From positions 42,047 to 106,046 of the forward strand of contig CANJYB010000016.1 of the NCBI GenBank assembly GCA_947479085.1: DNA of 64,000 bases. The letters are read 5' to 3'. The stretch comes from Bacteroidota bacterium. GTDB lineage: Bacteria > Bacteroidota > Bacteroidia > 2-12-FULL-35-15. The position numbers were made by a program, and so were the translations under genes. The notes under the pieces are model-generated. The model made no database searches. It was not told the DNA's origin and was given only the letters and a program-made list of their open reading frames with translations. Numbering within the stretch: the first letter of the stretch is position 1; every line of letters starts with the position of its first letter. Positions 7,382 to 15,966 of the stretch are shown here, piece after piece.

Positions 7382-10300
7382 TTAATCCTCCGTCACCTCA
7401 TGCCAAGGGAAATTACCCCCACCTTTCGAAGTTTCCCAATAAAATTTGCCACGTTTTACATCATAGTTCCCTATTTGGTTCATCGTTTCAGCGTCATATA
7501 AGCGGCCGTTCACCATTACATACTTAATACTTTCCGTATTACGGATGTTCTCCAGCGGGTTTTTATCCATTACTATTAAGTCAGCCAGTTTTCCTTTCTC
7601 CAGGGAACCAATCTGGTCACCCATACCAATATAATCCGCCCCGTTTTGCGTAGCGCAACGGATAGCCTGCAAAGGAGTAAGTCCGCCCATTTGCAACATC
7701 CATAATTCCCAATGCGCCCCAATGCCCTGTATCTGTCCGTGAGAGCCAATGTTCACTTTAACTCCCGCATCGGTAAGTTTTTTACAAGAACGGGAAACCT
7801 GCATCCAGCCCCAGTCGTATTCGCTGTCCGGAATCATTGTTCTTTCGCGCGAGCGGCTATCAATAATAGAACGAGGGAAGAAATTTAACAGGCGCTTGTT
7901 TTCCCAGACATTTGTTTTCTGGTACCAATAGTCCTCCCCATTTATAGCACCATAACATACTATAAGAGTAGGAGTATAGCCTGTTTTGCTGCCACTCCAA
8001 AGTTTAATTACGTCATTACTAAGGTCAGCAATCGGAATATTATGTTCTATCCCGGTATGTCCGTCAATTATTTCGCTCATGTTGTCAAAAAAAGTAGAGC
8101 CACCTTCGGGCACCACATTTATCTGCAAATCCCTGGCAGCAGCTATCACCTGCTGGCGTTGTTCCCTGCGAGGCTGGTTATAGCTTTTTACAGAAAAAGC
8201 ACCAAAAGCTTTTGTTCTCGCAATGGCCGAACGGGCATCGTCATAACTATTAATAACCGCTTTAAAATCACCTTCGGCACCATACAGAATAGTTCCGGTG
8301 GAATATATCCGCGGCCCCACCATGTATCCGGCCTTTACCATTTCCGATTGAGAAAATACCATCTCCGAATTAGAAGAAGGGTCATGAGTGGTAGTAACCC
8401 CAAAGGCAAGGTTGGCATAATAACTCCATTGTTTCTGTGGGCTTGGTCCCAAACGCCAGGTACTCAAATGCGAGTGAACATCCACCATGCCCGGCATAAT
8501 GGTTTTGCCGGTACAATCTATAACCTTTGCATCTCCGGGAATTTTAACATCATCTGCCTTGCCAACAGCCTCTATTTTATTATCATTTACAAGGATGGTT
8601 CCGTTTTCGATTACCTCATCTCCTTTCATGGAAATGATTCTTGCTCCTTTAAAAGCCACATACCCTTTCGGTTTATCAGTAGGAAGTTCCAAATCTATTT
8701 TCACCCCAACGCTGTCCATTGGCGGCAGTTTATCAGGCGCTCCTTCCAGGAAAGCAAAGCGTTCTTTCAGGTTATCTGTAAAGTATTGGTCGCCATAAGT
8801 CCAGTGAATTCGCTTGCTATCTTTGCTCCAGGCCAGGTTCAGGCCGGCATCTTTTGCTATTTGAGCCACCGGCATAGCGCCCATACCACCCGATATTTCA
8901 ATAGGTTTACCGGTTTTAGGGAAAGCCACAACATAGGCTTTGAAAAGTTCAATAAATGCCAACCAATTTCCATCAGGGCTTGGAGTAACTGAGGTAGCGT
9001 ACTTGGAAGTAAAGCAGGTTTTAATTTCGTTGGTATTTATATCAATAGTCTTATACACCTTACTATCGCCTTCATCAGTTTGAAATAAAACCTTATCATT
9101 TCCCAAAAACTGAGGATTAGAACCTTCCTTAGTCAATAATTTTGGAGTATAATTCGGAATGTTTTCCATAATGTAAATGCCGGGGTTAACGCAATTCGTA
9201 AACCCCATGTGGTCGTTACCATCTTCTTTTACATATACCACTTTCATCCCATTAGGAGAAAAATGAGGAGTACGGTATATGCCTTTGTCCTGGGTCATTT
9301 TCATTGGAGTTTTGTCAATAAGGCTCATTTTCATTACTGTGCCCTGGTTCTCGTCATTCCAGGTGGTGTAGATAACTTCATCCTCGTTAGGAGAAAAAGA
9401 AGGTTCGAATTCAAAGTCTTTTGAAGAAGTTAAGCGCGTAGGTTTTCCATCGGGCAGGTCCTTTTTCCATAAATACCCCACGGAATTAAATATTAGTATT
9501 TTTTCATCATGGTTAACAGTAAGGTTGCGAATTACCTTTACTGTAAACTTATCAGGAGCCACTTCCTGTCTGAATTTCAAGGCGTCTATTACTTTGTGTT
9601 TGGCATTTACCGTAAACGGAATTTCCTTGGCAGAAGATTTATCAATGTCAACATTCCATATTTTACCATTTGCCCAAATGATAATGTGTTTGTCGCTTAA
9701 CCAGTTGAAATTAGTGTACACACCAAATATGGCCCAGGCTTCCTGCTGGTCTTTGCTGAGTTTATCGTATATCGGCCATTCTTCGCCTGTTTCCATATTT
9801 CTTAAATATAAAACAGAAGCCTCATGAACACGTTTTACAAAAGCCAGTGTTCTGCCATCTTTCGAAATCTGCGGGCGAATGGCACCACCTGGTCCACCTG
9901 TAATATCTTCGGTTTCGCCAGTCTGGCGGTCGTATCTTTTAATTACATAAATCTGTTTGTTCGGGTCTTTATTATATAAAAACATTCCACCCGGATACAT
10001 GTCCTCACTATAATATACATAACGGCCATCAGGCGATACGCAAGGCTCGCCCACATCCTGTTGAGAATTCTTTTTTACTGTCAGTTGCAAACCATCGCCA
10101 CCGCTGATGTGGTAAATCCACATTTCACCAGCACCGAGAGAACGGGTAGAGGTAAAATGTTTACGGGCGATGATGTATTGCCCATCAGGGGTCCAGACAG
10201 GATTGTTTAATAATCGGAAGCTTTCTTTGGTTACCTGTTTGGCATCCGTTCCATCCGCATTCATTGTCCAGATGTTGTTTCCTCCACCCGCATCGGATGT

Positions 10301-10627
10301 AAAACAAATCTTTTTGCCATCAGGAGAGAAGCGAGGCTGCACCTCGAACGGGAAACCACTTCTCAACACTTTTGCTTCGCCACCCGAAACCGGCATGGTA
10401 TAAATGTCGCCTAACATATCAAAAACAATGTCTTTACCATCGGGGCTGACATCTAGGTTCATCCAGGTGCCTTCGGTGGTTGTAAAATCTACCTCCTTAA
10501 AAGTTCCTTTCGGGTTGGACACGTCCCATTTTTTGTCTTTTTCTTTGTCTTTTCCTTTATCCTTATCTTTTTGGGCAAAGGATACTGAGGCCAAAAGGCA
10601 GGCTGCAAGTAGTAGTTTTGATTTCAT
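7382..10627 (-). CDS. Secreted beta-propeller amidohydrolase family protein
   Basis: A 1081-residue protein. A signal peptide (to about residue 18, ending SVSFA) and a lysine/aspartate-rich linker precede a TolB/PD40-type beta-propeller (about 35-620) with repeated SPDGKxI/SPDGxxI motifs. A C-terminal amidohydrolase domain follows (about 650-1065) with the metal-binding MVDVHSHL near residue 714, then H-containing GHTGIEHN and IGSHGQIQG segments, and the usual KGKLADLIVMDKNPL ending. The family includes imidazolonepropionase-like and dipeptidase-like hydrolases; the true substrate is unknown. It is probably periplasmic. It is monocistronic, with its own terminator at 7306-7329. Confidence 0.88.
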   Translation of the reverse strand: MKSKLLLAACLLASVSFAQKDKDKGKDKEKDKKWDVSNPKGTFKEVDFTTTEGTWMNLDVSPDGKDIVFDMLGDIYTMPVSGGEAKVLRSGFPFEVQPRFSPDGKKICFTSDAGGGNNIWTMNADGTDAKQVTKESFRLLNNPVWTPDGQYIIARKHFTSTRSLGAGEMWIYHISGGDGLQLTVKKNSQQDVGEPCVSPDGRYVYYSEDMYPGGMFLYNKDPNKQIYVIKRYDRQTGETEDITGGPGGAIRPQISKDGRTLAFVKRVHEASVLYLRNMETGEEWPIYDKLSKDQQEAWAIFGVYTNFNWLSDKHIIIWANGKIWNVDIDKSSAKEIPFTVNAKHKVIDALKFRQEVAPDKFTVKVIRNLTVNHDEKILIFNSVGYLWKKDLPDGKPTRLTSSKDFEFEPSFSPNEDEVIYTTWNDENQGTVMKMSLIDKTPMKMTQDKGIYRTPHFSPNGMKVVYVKEDGNDHMGFTNCVNPGIYIMENIPNYTPKLLTKEGSNPQFLGNDKVLFQTDEGDSKVYKTIDINTNEIKTCFTSKYATSVTPSPDGNWLAFIELFKAYVVAFPKTGKPIEISGGMGAMPVAQIAKDAGLNLAWSKDSKRIHWTYGDQYFTDNLKERFAFLEGAPDKLPPMDSVGVKIDLELPTDKPKGYVAFKGARIISMKGDEVIENGTILVNDNKIEAVGKADDVKIPGDAKVIDCTGKTIMPGMVDVHSHLSTWRLGPSPQKQWSYYANLAFGVTTTHDPSSNSEMVFSQSEMVKAGYMVGPRIYSTGTILYGAEGDFKAVINSYDDARSAIARTKAFGAFSVKSYNQPRREQRQQVIAAARDLQINVVPEGGSTFFDNMSEIIDGHTGIEHNIPIADLSNDVIKLWSGSKTGYTPTLIVCYGAINGEDYWYQKTNVWENKRLLNFFPRSIIDSRSRERTMIPDSEYDWGWMQVSRSCKKLTDAGVKVNIGSHGQIQGIGAHWELWMLQMGGLTPLQAIRCATQNGADYIGMGDQIGSLEKGKLADLIVMDKNPLENIRNTESIKYVMVNGRLYDAETMNQIGNYDVKRGKFYWETSKGGGNFPWHEVTED

Positions 10628-10689
10628 CTATATAAATTGTTTTATTGTTATATTATTATGGATATCTTAATTAATCGACTATAAAAATT

Positions 10690-10765
10690 TCTCGCAAAGA
10701 CGCGAAGAACGCAAAGTGTTGAACAAAGGGTATATTTTCTTAGCGAACTTTGCGTCTTTGCGAGA
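10690..10765. repeat. Inverted repeat TCTCGCAAAGACGC
   Basis: Perfect 14-bp outer arms (TCTCGCAAAGACGC and GCGTCTTTGCGAGA) frame a second complementary pair, CGCAAAG/CTTTGCG. The loop region has no ORF. The wording resembles dispersed CGCAAAGACGC repeats seen in many Bacteroidota; only one copy is in this window. Confidence 0.7.
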
Positions 10766-10852
10766 CACCTAAATATTTGCGGATGCTAAATAAGCTATAA
10801 AAAATGAGATGGGAAAGAAATTTGAGGATAAGCGGTAATAAATTGGGATAAA

Positions 10853-10999
10853 TTAATCGAGGGAATTGGTGGTTACCCAATATTTATAACCTATTATTGC
10901 TTTTTCCCATTTTTTGAGTTTGGTTAAATCGCGGTAATGGTATTTGGGCAGCAGGGCTTTGTTTAACTTTGCAAGCAATCTGAACAGGGATTTTTTCAT
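10853..10999 (-). CDS. Small conserved basic protein, 48 residues
   Basis: A short frame from ATG at 10999 to TAA at 10853 encodes a basic protein that begins MKKSLFRLLAKLNKALLPK and ends GYKYWVTTNSLD. I recognise the pattern (MKKxLFxLLxKINKAxLPS...AIIGWRxYVTxxALD) from small proteins of flavobacteria and relatives that databases sometimes label SsrA-binding protein without good reason. A TACCTTTG promoter box lies only 5 bp upstream of the ATG, so the leader is very short. It is divergent from rpmE2. A longer overlapping minus ORF in another frame (10884-11075) is a shadow. The function is unknown. Confidence 0.8.
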   Translation of the reverse strand: MKKSLFRLLAKLNKALLPKYHYRDLTKLKKWEKAIIGYKYWVTTNSLD

Positions 11000-11003
11000 G
11001 AGG

Positions 11004-11011
11004 CAAAGGTA
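11004..11011 (-). promoter_or_regulatory. TACCTTTG -7 box for the 48-residue gene
   Basis: It matches the TAnnTTTG consensus on the minus strand, 4 bp before the ATG at 10999, implying a nearly leaderless transcript. Confidence 0.55.
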
Positions 11012-11059
11012 AAGTTAAATTTTTTATCAGGGAAGTGTTGCACGTATGGTAGAAATATC

Positions 11060-11067
11060 TATCTTTG
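11060..11067 (+). promoter_or_regulatory. TATCTTTG -7 box for rpmE2
   Basis: An exact TAnnTTTG match 27 bp upstream of the ATG at 11095. It overlaps a possible TTG start at 11065, which supports the downstream ATG as the true start. Confidence 0.65.
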
Positions 11068-11094
11068 TCGTCCAAAATAAAAAAAGAAAGTAAA

Positions 11095-11385
11095 ATGAAA
11101 CTAGGAATTCACCCAGAAAATTATCGTTTAGTAGTATTCAAAGATTTGAGTATTGATTATTCATTCATCACTAAATCATGTGTTGAAACAAAAGAAACCA
11201 TCGTTTGGGAAGATGGAAACGAATATCCGATTGTAAAATTAGAGATCTCGAACATGTCTCACCCTTTTTATACAGGTAAAGTTAAATTGGTGGATACAGC
11301 AGGTCGTGTTGATAAATTCCGTACCCGTTACGCGAAAAAAGAAGAAACTAAAAAAGAAGAACCGAAAAACGAAGAAACGAAATAG
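11095..11385 (+). CDS. rpmE2: Ribosomal protein bL31, type B (zinc-free)
   Basis: A 96-residue protein of the large ribosomal subunit. The start [19 protein letters not shown] and the segment [21 protein letters not shown] are diagnostic of L31. It lacks the CxxC zinc ribbon of type A proteins, which identifies type B, the form usual in Bacteroidota. The C-terminal tail after residue 82 is a Lys/Glu repeat ([16 protein letters not shown]). It is monocistronic between a TATCTTTG promoter and a strong terminator. Confidence 0.95.
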   Translation: MKLGIHPENYRLVVFKDLSIDYSFITKSCVETKETIVWEDGNEYPIVKLEISNMSHPFYTGKVKLVDTAGRVDKFRTRYAKKEETKKEEPKNEETK

Positions 11386-11405
11386 TTTTTTAATTATTGC
11401 CGGGA

Positions 11406-11439
11406 AATCCTTCATCAAGAAATTGGTGAAGGATTTTTT
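11406..11439 (+). terminator. Intrinsic terminator after rpmE2
   Basis: AATCCTTCA and TGAAGGATT arms enclose a 12-base loop, followed by TTTT. It starts 20 bp after the rpmE2 stop. Confidence 0.8.
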
Positions 11440-11490
11440 GTTTTATGCTATTATATAATTATCTATTTTAGCGTTTCAAATAAATTAACG

Positions 11491-12492
11491 ATGGAGCAAA
11501 TGCCAACACCTACCAAGTTATTTCCTTATCCTAACTCCTGGTATGTTATTGAAAATTCAGAAAATCTTAAGCCGCTTCAATTAATAGAAAAGCAGATTGC
11601 AGGGAAAAACTTTGTATTGTTCCGGACGGCTTCTGGCGAGGCCTGTCTTTCGGACGCTTACTGTCCGCATTTGGGTGGGCACCTTGCACATGGAGGCCAT
11701 ATAGAAGGAGAAACCATTGTTTGCCCGTTTCATTATTTTTGTTTTGATACAAAAGGAGCATGTGTTAAAACAGGATATGGTACTAAACCACCTCCTAAAG
11801 CCATTTTAAAAACTTACCCGATAAGAGAAAGGAACGGATTTATACTTTACTGGCACCATGAGCAGGAAGAATTGCCTGAATGGGAAGTGCCGGAAACGGA
11901 CAATGATGACTGGACAGAAATAAAAACAACAGATTTCCTGTTGAGCAGTCATCCGCAGGAAACAACTGAGAACAGTGTGGATGTGGGACATTTTTCGGTG
12001 GTTCATAAATACAGCAATATTACTACCCTTAAAGAGTTGAAAGCGGAAGGAGCATATCTGAATGCATCGTATGGCTTTAACAGAGCTCCTGAAGGTTTTA
12101 TAGGGAAGGGCACACAAGGAATAAAGGCGGAAATTGATATTCATGTGTATGGCTTGGGATATTCATTTGTGGAGGTGGATTTGCCGGAAATGAAATTGAG
12201 AACAAGGCAATATGTTTTTCCTACCCCCATTGATGGAAATAAAATAAATCTGAAGATAGGCATGAGTGTAAATAAAAGATTTAAGTCTTCTAAGATTCAT
12301 CCTGCACTTTCTCTAATACCCAAAAAGACATTGACAAAAATTTTATTGAATAAGGCATTTGCAGGATATGCCAATGATGTAGGGCAGGATTTTAAGATAT
12401 GGGAAAATAAAGTCTATATGGATCATCCGGCCTTGGCTAAAGGCGATGGACCGATAGGGAAATACCGCCAATGGGCCAAACAATTTTATTAA
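11491..12492 (+). CDS. Rieske [2Fe-2S] mononuclear iron oxygenase
   Basis: A 333-residue protein. The N-terminal Rieske domain has the cluster ligands C58-P-H60 and C78-P-F-H81. The catalytic domain has NSVDVGHFSVVH near residue 160, matching the D/N-x2-D-x2-H-x4-H facial triad pattern of ring-hydroxylating oxygenases. The overall layout resembles KshA and the cholesterol 7-desaturase DAF-36 group, which act on sterols; the substrate here is not determined. No ferredoxin reductase lies next to it. The downstream gene starts 3 bp after the stop, so the two are likely co-transcribed. Confidence 0.85.
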   Translation: MEQMPTPTKLFPYPNSWYVIENSENLKPLQLIEKQIAGKNFVLFRTASGEACLSDAYCPHLGGHLAHGGHIEGETIVCPFHYFCFDTKGACVKTGYGTKPPPKAILKTYPIRERNGFILYWHHEQEELPEWEVPETDNDDWTEIKTTDFLLSSHPQETTENSVDVGHFSVVHKYSNITTLKELKAEGAYLNASYGFNRAPEGFIGKGTQGIKAEIDIHVYGLGYSFVEVDLPEMKLRTRQYVFPTPIDGNKINLKIGMSVNKRFKSSKIHPALSLIPKKTLTKILLNKAFAGYANDVGQDFKIWENKVYMDHPALAKGDGPIGKYRQWAKQFY

Positions 12493-12495
12493 TCC

Positions 12496-13260
12496 ATGTT
12501 TAGATTCATAATTATTTTAGTTTCTTTTCTTGTTTCATCATCTTCACCTGATGAAATGCAAATGGGTATTGATTATTTTAATGCAAGAGCTACTAATGCT
12601 AAAGGATTGGTTGCCGATGAAACCAACATTAATAAAGCCATTACTGTTTTTGAGAAACAAATTTCAGAAAATAAAAGTACCGAGCAGGCTGTAGCCTATT
12701 ATCTCAAAAGTCTTAATTTTAAAGGAAGATTTGTGGCAATGAATGATGAGACTAAAAAGAAAATTTATCGCAAAGCGAAAGACCTTGGTAATAAATATAT
12801 CCGACAATACCCTGAAAGCGGACCAATACGCTTTGAATTGATTTCTTCCATTGGCCTTGAGGCGGAGATGGATGGAATATTAAAAAGTATTCAGAATGAT
12901 GTGATGAAACTGATGCTATACCATTCGCAAATGTTAATTAAAACCGACTCGATGTGCATGCAGGGAGGTGGCTGGAAAGTATTGGCAATATTGAATTATA
13001 AAACTCCCAATATTCCTTTATTAGTTTCCTGGCCAAGTAAGGAAACGGCAAAAAAGCTTTTGCAAAAATCGTTGGTTTATTTCCCAACTATTATTTCAAA
13101 TAATTTTTATTATGCCGAAGCTTTACTGGAGAACAAGGAGAATGTAAGGGCTAAAATATATTTTCAATTGGTTTTAAAGTTGCCACCACGAAAAGATTGT
13201 GTGCTGGAAGATGAATATTTTAAAATAAAGGCGAGAAAGTATTTAGAAAAAATGGTTTAA
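12496..13260 (+). CDS. Exported TatT-like helical repeat protein
   Basis: A 254-residue protein with an N-terminal signal peptide (FRFIIILVSFLVSSSS). The rest is helical. The segment GGGWKVLAILNYKTPNIPLLVSWPSKETAKKLLQKSL and the later NNFYYAEALLENKE resemble the TRAP-associated TatT family (GGxxxLGxLYxKAPxxPxSxGDxxxAxxxLxxAL), a TPR-like trimeric periplasmic protein. No TRAP transporter genes are nearby, so the transport role is doubtful. It sits 3 bp after the Rieske oxygenase gene, and a role in handling its lipophilic substrate is only a guess. Confidence 0.65.
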   Translation: MFRFIIILVSFLVSSSSPDEMQMGIDYFNARATNAKGLVADETNINKAITVFEKQISENKSTEQAVAYYLKSLNFKGRFVAMNDETKKKIYRKAKDLGNKYIRQYPESGPIRFELISSIGLEAEMDGILKSIQNDVMKLMLYHSQMLIKTDSMCMQGGGWKVLAILNYKTPNIPLLVSWPSKETAKKLLQKSLVYFPTIISNNFYYAEALLENKENVRAKIYFQLVLKLPPRKDCVLEDEYFKIKARKYLEKMV

Positions 13261-13301
13261 AGATTTTTTATTTAAGTTGAACTTATAGTTAAGAAAATAA
13301 A

Positions 13302-15152
13302 ATGAGCAAAATAAAACCAACAGAGAAACCACTACAAAAGAAAAAGATGGAGGAGAGTTCTCAAAAATCAAAACTATTAAATCCAAAGTATTTATTAGGT
13401 GGGATAATGATTCTTGTTCTGGTCATTTATTCCAATGCTCTTCATAACGATATTCTGACGTTTGATGACAATGACTATTTTAATAATTACCCGGAAGTAA
13501 TTAATTTCAGTTGGGCGAGCATCAAAACCTATTTTACTCATTATTATTTAATTATGTACCAGCCTTTGCCTGTGCTGACTTTGGCTGCCAATTATCATTT
13601 TTCCGGCTTTCATTCTTTCCCGATGCATGTTTTTAATCTTGTGTTCCACCTGATAAATATATTGCTTGTTTTCCGATTCATCGATTTACTTATAAAAAAC
13701 AAAAACATTGCACTTATAATTGCTTTGATATTCGCTATCCACCCGATGAATGTGGAAGCTGTTTCATGGATTTCGGCAAGAAGCAGCAGCATGTACACTT
13801 GTTTTTATTTGTTTGCGCTTATTGCTTATTTAAAATACCTTGGAGAAAACAAAACGAAGTATATAATTTATGCGGCATTGTTTTTTATTGTCTCTCTTTT
13901 TTGTAAAGCACAGGCAGTAACATTACCAGTAGTTATGCTATTGCTTGATTTTTATTTTAACAGGGAAATATTTTCGGTTAAGGTTTTACTTGAAAAGGTT
14001 CCCTTCTTCTTATTGAGTATTACTTTTGGGATTGTGACTTTACTTGATAAAGATACCATGTCGAACATTACCAGCGGGATGGTGAATACCTACAACCCTT
14101 TGGATATTTTTTTTATTGTTTGTCATTCGATGGTGTTTTATGTTTTTAAGTTTTTCCTTCCCGTTAACCTTTGCAGTATTTATGTATATCCGCCAAAAGC
14201 GGGTGCTATGCTGCCAATGACTTATTATCTGTCGGCAATTGTTTTTATTGGGTTGCTTTATCTTTTATTTAAGTTCAGAAAAAATAAAGAAGTTGTTTTG
14301 GGTGCAGGTTTGTTTCTCATCACCATTGCCATTAACATTCAGTTGATTCCATCGCGATTATTTGAAGTAACAGACCGATATGGATATTTTCCATATTTAG
14401 GTTTGAGCTTGTTAATCCTGTTTTATATAAATCATTTGAAAGAAACGAACAGGATTAAATACACTAACTATAAACCGTATTTTATTATTGCGTTGCTATG
14501 TTACGGAGTGTTTTTTTCGTTTGCTGTTTACAGCCGAAACACTGTTTGGCAAAACGATGATACCCTGATGACAGATATTATTAAAAAGAATCCCCAGTCA
14601 GAATACCTTTACAGGGCTTATGGGAACAGAGGGTTTTATTATAAAAGAACCAACCGACCTCAGGAAGCTATTTCAGATTTTACAGAAGCAATAAAATTAA
14701 AACCCGATGATAGCCGTAATTATTTTAACCGTGCATTGACCTATATGCTGATGAATGATAATGGAAATGCGACTGCTGATTTTACAGAAGCAATAAAACT
14801 TGATCCCAAACAACCGTTGCTATATGCTAACAGAACACAAACCCGTTTGCTGATGAAAGACACTGCTGGAAGCATAGCAGATGCAGAACAGTGTATAAGG
14901 CTTGATTCAACCAATGTAGATTCTTACAATACATTAGCAACTATAGAATATGCGAGGCAGCAATATGATAAAAGTGAACAACACCTTACTGCAGCTATTA
15001 CAAGTAATCCTAAGTTTGCAATCGGATTTAAGAACAGGGGACTTCTATATATGAAGTTGAATAAAATGGATAAAGCCTGTGCGGATTTTGAAACGGCTTC
15101 CAATCTTGGCAACCAGGATGGAGCCTCTCTTCACCAGCAGAACTGTCATTAA
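13302..15152 (+). CDS. TMTC-like membrane protein with C-terminal TPR repeats
   Basis: A 616-residue protein. A basic cytoplasmic leader (1-30) is followed by about ten membrane helices (30-405). The first extracytoplasmic loop holds FDDNDYFNNYPEV, an acidic motif typical of GT-C glycosyltransferases. Three to four TPR units occupy about 425-605 (YGNRGFYYKRTNRPQEAISDFTEAIKLKPDD and successors). Proteins of this build, related to eukaryotic TMTC O-mannosyltransferases, probably glycosylate exported proteins, but the donor and acceptor are unknown. It lies 41 bp after the TatT-like gene and ends at a strong hairpin. Confidence 0.8.
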   Translation: MSKIKPTEKPLQKKKMEESSQKSKLLNPKYLLGGIMILVLVIYSNALHNDILTFDDNDYFNNYPEVINFSWASIKTYFTHYYLIMYQPLPVLTLAANYHFSGFHSFPMHVFNLVFHLINILLVFRFIDLLIKNKNIALIIALIFAIHPMNVEAVSWISARSSSMYTCFYLFALIAYLKYLGENKTKYIIYAALFFIVSLFCKAQAVTLPVVMLLLDFYFNREIFSVKVLLEKVPFFLLSITFGIVTLLDKDTMSNITSGMVNTYNPLDIFFIVCHSMVFYVFKFFLPVNLCSIYVYPPKAGAMLPMTYYLSAIVFIGLLYLLFKFRKNKEVVLGAGLFLITIAINIQLIPSRLFEVTDRYGYFPYLGLSLLILFYINHLKETNRIKYTNYKPYFIIALLCYGVFFSFAVYSRNTVWQNDDTLMTDIIKKNPQSEYLYRAYGNRGFYYKRTNRPQEAISDFTEAIKLKPDDSRNYFNRALTYMLMNDNGNATADFTEAIKLDPKQPLLYANRTQTRLLMKDTAGSIADAEQCIRLDSTNVDSYNTLATIEYARQQYDKSEQHLTAAITSNPKFAIGFKNRGLLYMKLNKMDKACADFETASNLGNQDGASLHQQNCH

Positions 15153-15160
15153 ACAAAAAG

Positions 15161-15187
15161 GGTACTACCTTTTAAAAAGGTAGTACC
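15161..15187. terminator. Bidirectional terminator between convergent genes
   Basis: Perfect 13-bp arms, GGTACTACCTTTT and its complement, with A-rich and T-rich sides. It lies between the convergent TMTC-like and repeat-protein genes and probably serves both. Confidence 0.8.
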
Positions 15188-15207
15188 TTTATAATAGTGA
15201 AGACTTT

Positions 15208-15630
15208 TTAATTAAAATGAAAAAAGAAAAACACTACCGCTGCATACGATTTTGGAATACCGCTGGCACTGCCAATGCTGCTTCCCGAACTGTTGCGAAC
15301 AGTACCATTCGATTCTATTTTACCAATACTGCTTCCTGATTCGTTTCTAACGGTTCCGTCTGATTCTATTTTACCAACACTGCTGCCGGAACTGTTACGT
15401 ATCGTTCCATCTGAATCTATTTTACCAATGCTGCTTCCTGAACTGTTGCGAATAGTGCCATTGGATTCTATTTTACCAACACTACTTCCTGAACTGTTAC
15501 GAATGGTGCCATCCGATTCTATTTTTCCATTGCTACTTCCGCTTGAGCTTCGGATATCCTGAGCGTGAAGGGTTGATATGCCAATTAATAGCATACATAC
15601 TGTTGCGATACTGAATGTGATTTTTTTCAT
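15208..15630 (-). CDS. Secreted 17-residue-repeat protein, beta-flower type
   Basis: A 140-residue protein. A signal peptide ends at STLHAQ (about residue 24). Five copies of a 17-residue unit, NSSGSSxGKIExxGTIR, follow, then SSGSSIGSASGIPKSYAAVVFFFFHFN. The pattern (polar turn, GKI, D/N-G-T) fits the family NCBI calls 5-fold beta-flower proteins, which fold as one strand pair per repeat around an axis; the five units here agree with that. The 51-bp DNA repeats are well conserved, so slippage could change the copy number. The function is unknown. Confidence 0.75.
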   Translation of the reverse strand: MKKITFSIATVCMLLIGISTLHAQDIRSSSGSSNGKIESDGTIRNSSGSSVGKIESNGTIRNSSGSSIGKIDSDGTIRNSSGSSVGKIESDGTVRNESGSSIGKIESNGTVRNSSGSSIGSASGIPKSYAAVVFFFFHFN

Positions 15631-15673
15631 GATTTTAATTTTTAAAATGTTAATGAGTTAATTATTTGTTGAA

Positions 15674-15681
15674 CAAATGTA
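15674..15681 (-). promoter_or_regulatory. TACATTTG -7 box for the beta-flower gene
   Basis: A TAnnTTTG match on the minus strand, 43 bp upstream of the ATG at 15630. It lies in AT-rich sequence with no other feature. Confidence 0.5.
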
Positions 15682-15780
15682 GTTAAAAAGATTCCAATCT
15701 TATGATTTGTTGATTTTTTGAATTCAAATAATTCCATGTTTGAAATTTCACTTTTTTATAAAGATTATGTAAGGGAATTA

Positions 15781-15816
15781 AAAAAGAGGAATTCCTTTTA
15801 CAGAATTCCTCTTTTT
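15781..15816 (-). terminator. Terminator next to the stranded FKBP 3' end
   Basis: Perfect 14-bp arms, AAAAAGAGGAATTC and its complement, with an 8-base loop. It begins 20 bp after the stop codon of the FKBP remnant (15836) and about 150 bp after the stop of the intact gene, so it looks like the original end of the transcription unit. Confidence 0.75.
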
Positions 15817-15835
15817 TAAAAATGAATAGTAATTA

Positions 15836-15916
15836 TTAATGACCTCCCTGAGGAGCATCATGCACATCTACCAATTCCACATCAAATGTTAAATCAGCTT
15901 TAGCAGGTATTTGTGG
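15836..15916 (-). pseudogene. Stranded C-terminal fragment of an FKBP gene
   Basis: Read on the minus strand, this encodes PQIPAKADLTFDVELVDV, then HDAPQGGH and TAA. It is nearly the same as the end of the third FKBP domain of the gene just upstream (PPQIPAKADLTFDLELLGV). Upstream of the PQIP block the similarity stops. It has no start and is out of context. The simplest reading is that a protease-coding segment was inserted or recombined near the end of an ancestral triple-FKBP gene, leaving the old 3' end and terminator behind. Confidence 0.8.
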
Positions 15917-15966
15917 TTGGGATTTGATAATATTAAAAAGCAGTCAAAAGCAAACATTTATAGGTA

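Noticed and set aside
8042..8992. 316-codon plus-strand ORF antisense to the amidohydrolase
   Set aside because: The minus strand carries clear beta-propeller and amidohydrolase motifs through this stretch; the antisense translation shows no domain or signal.
10884..11075. 63-codon minus-strand ORF upstream of rpmE2
   Set aside because: A different minus frame encodes the recognisable 48-residue protein with a promoter; the longer ORF overlaps the rpmE2 promoter and has no family pattern.
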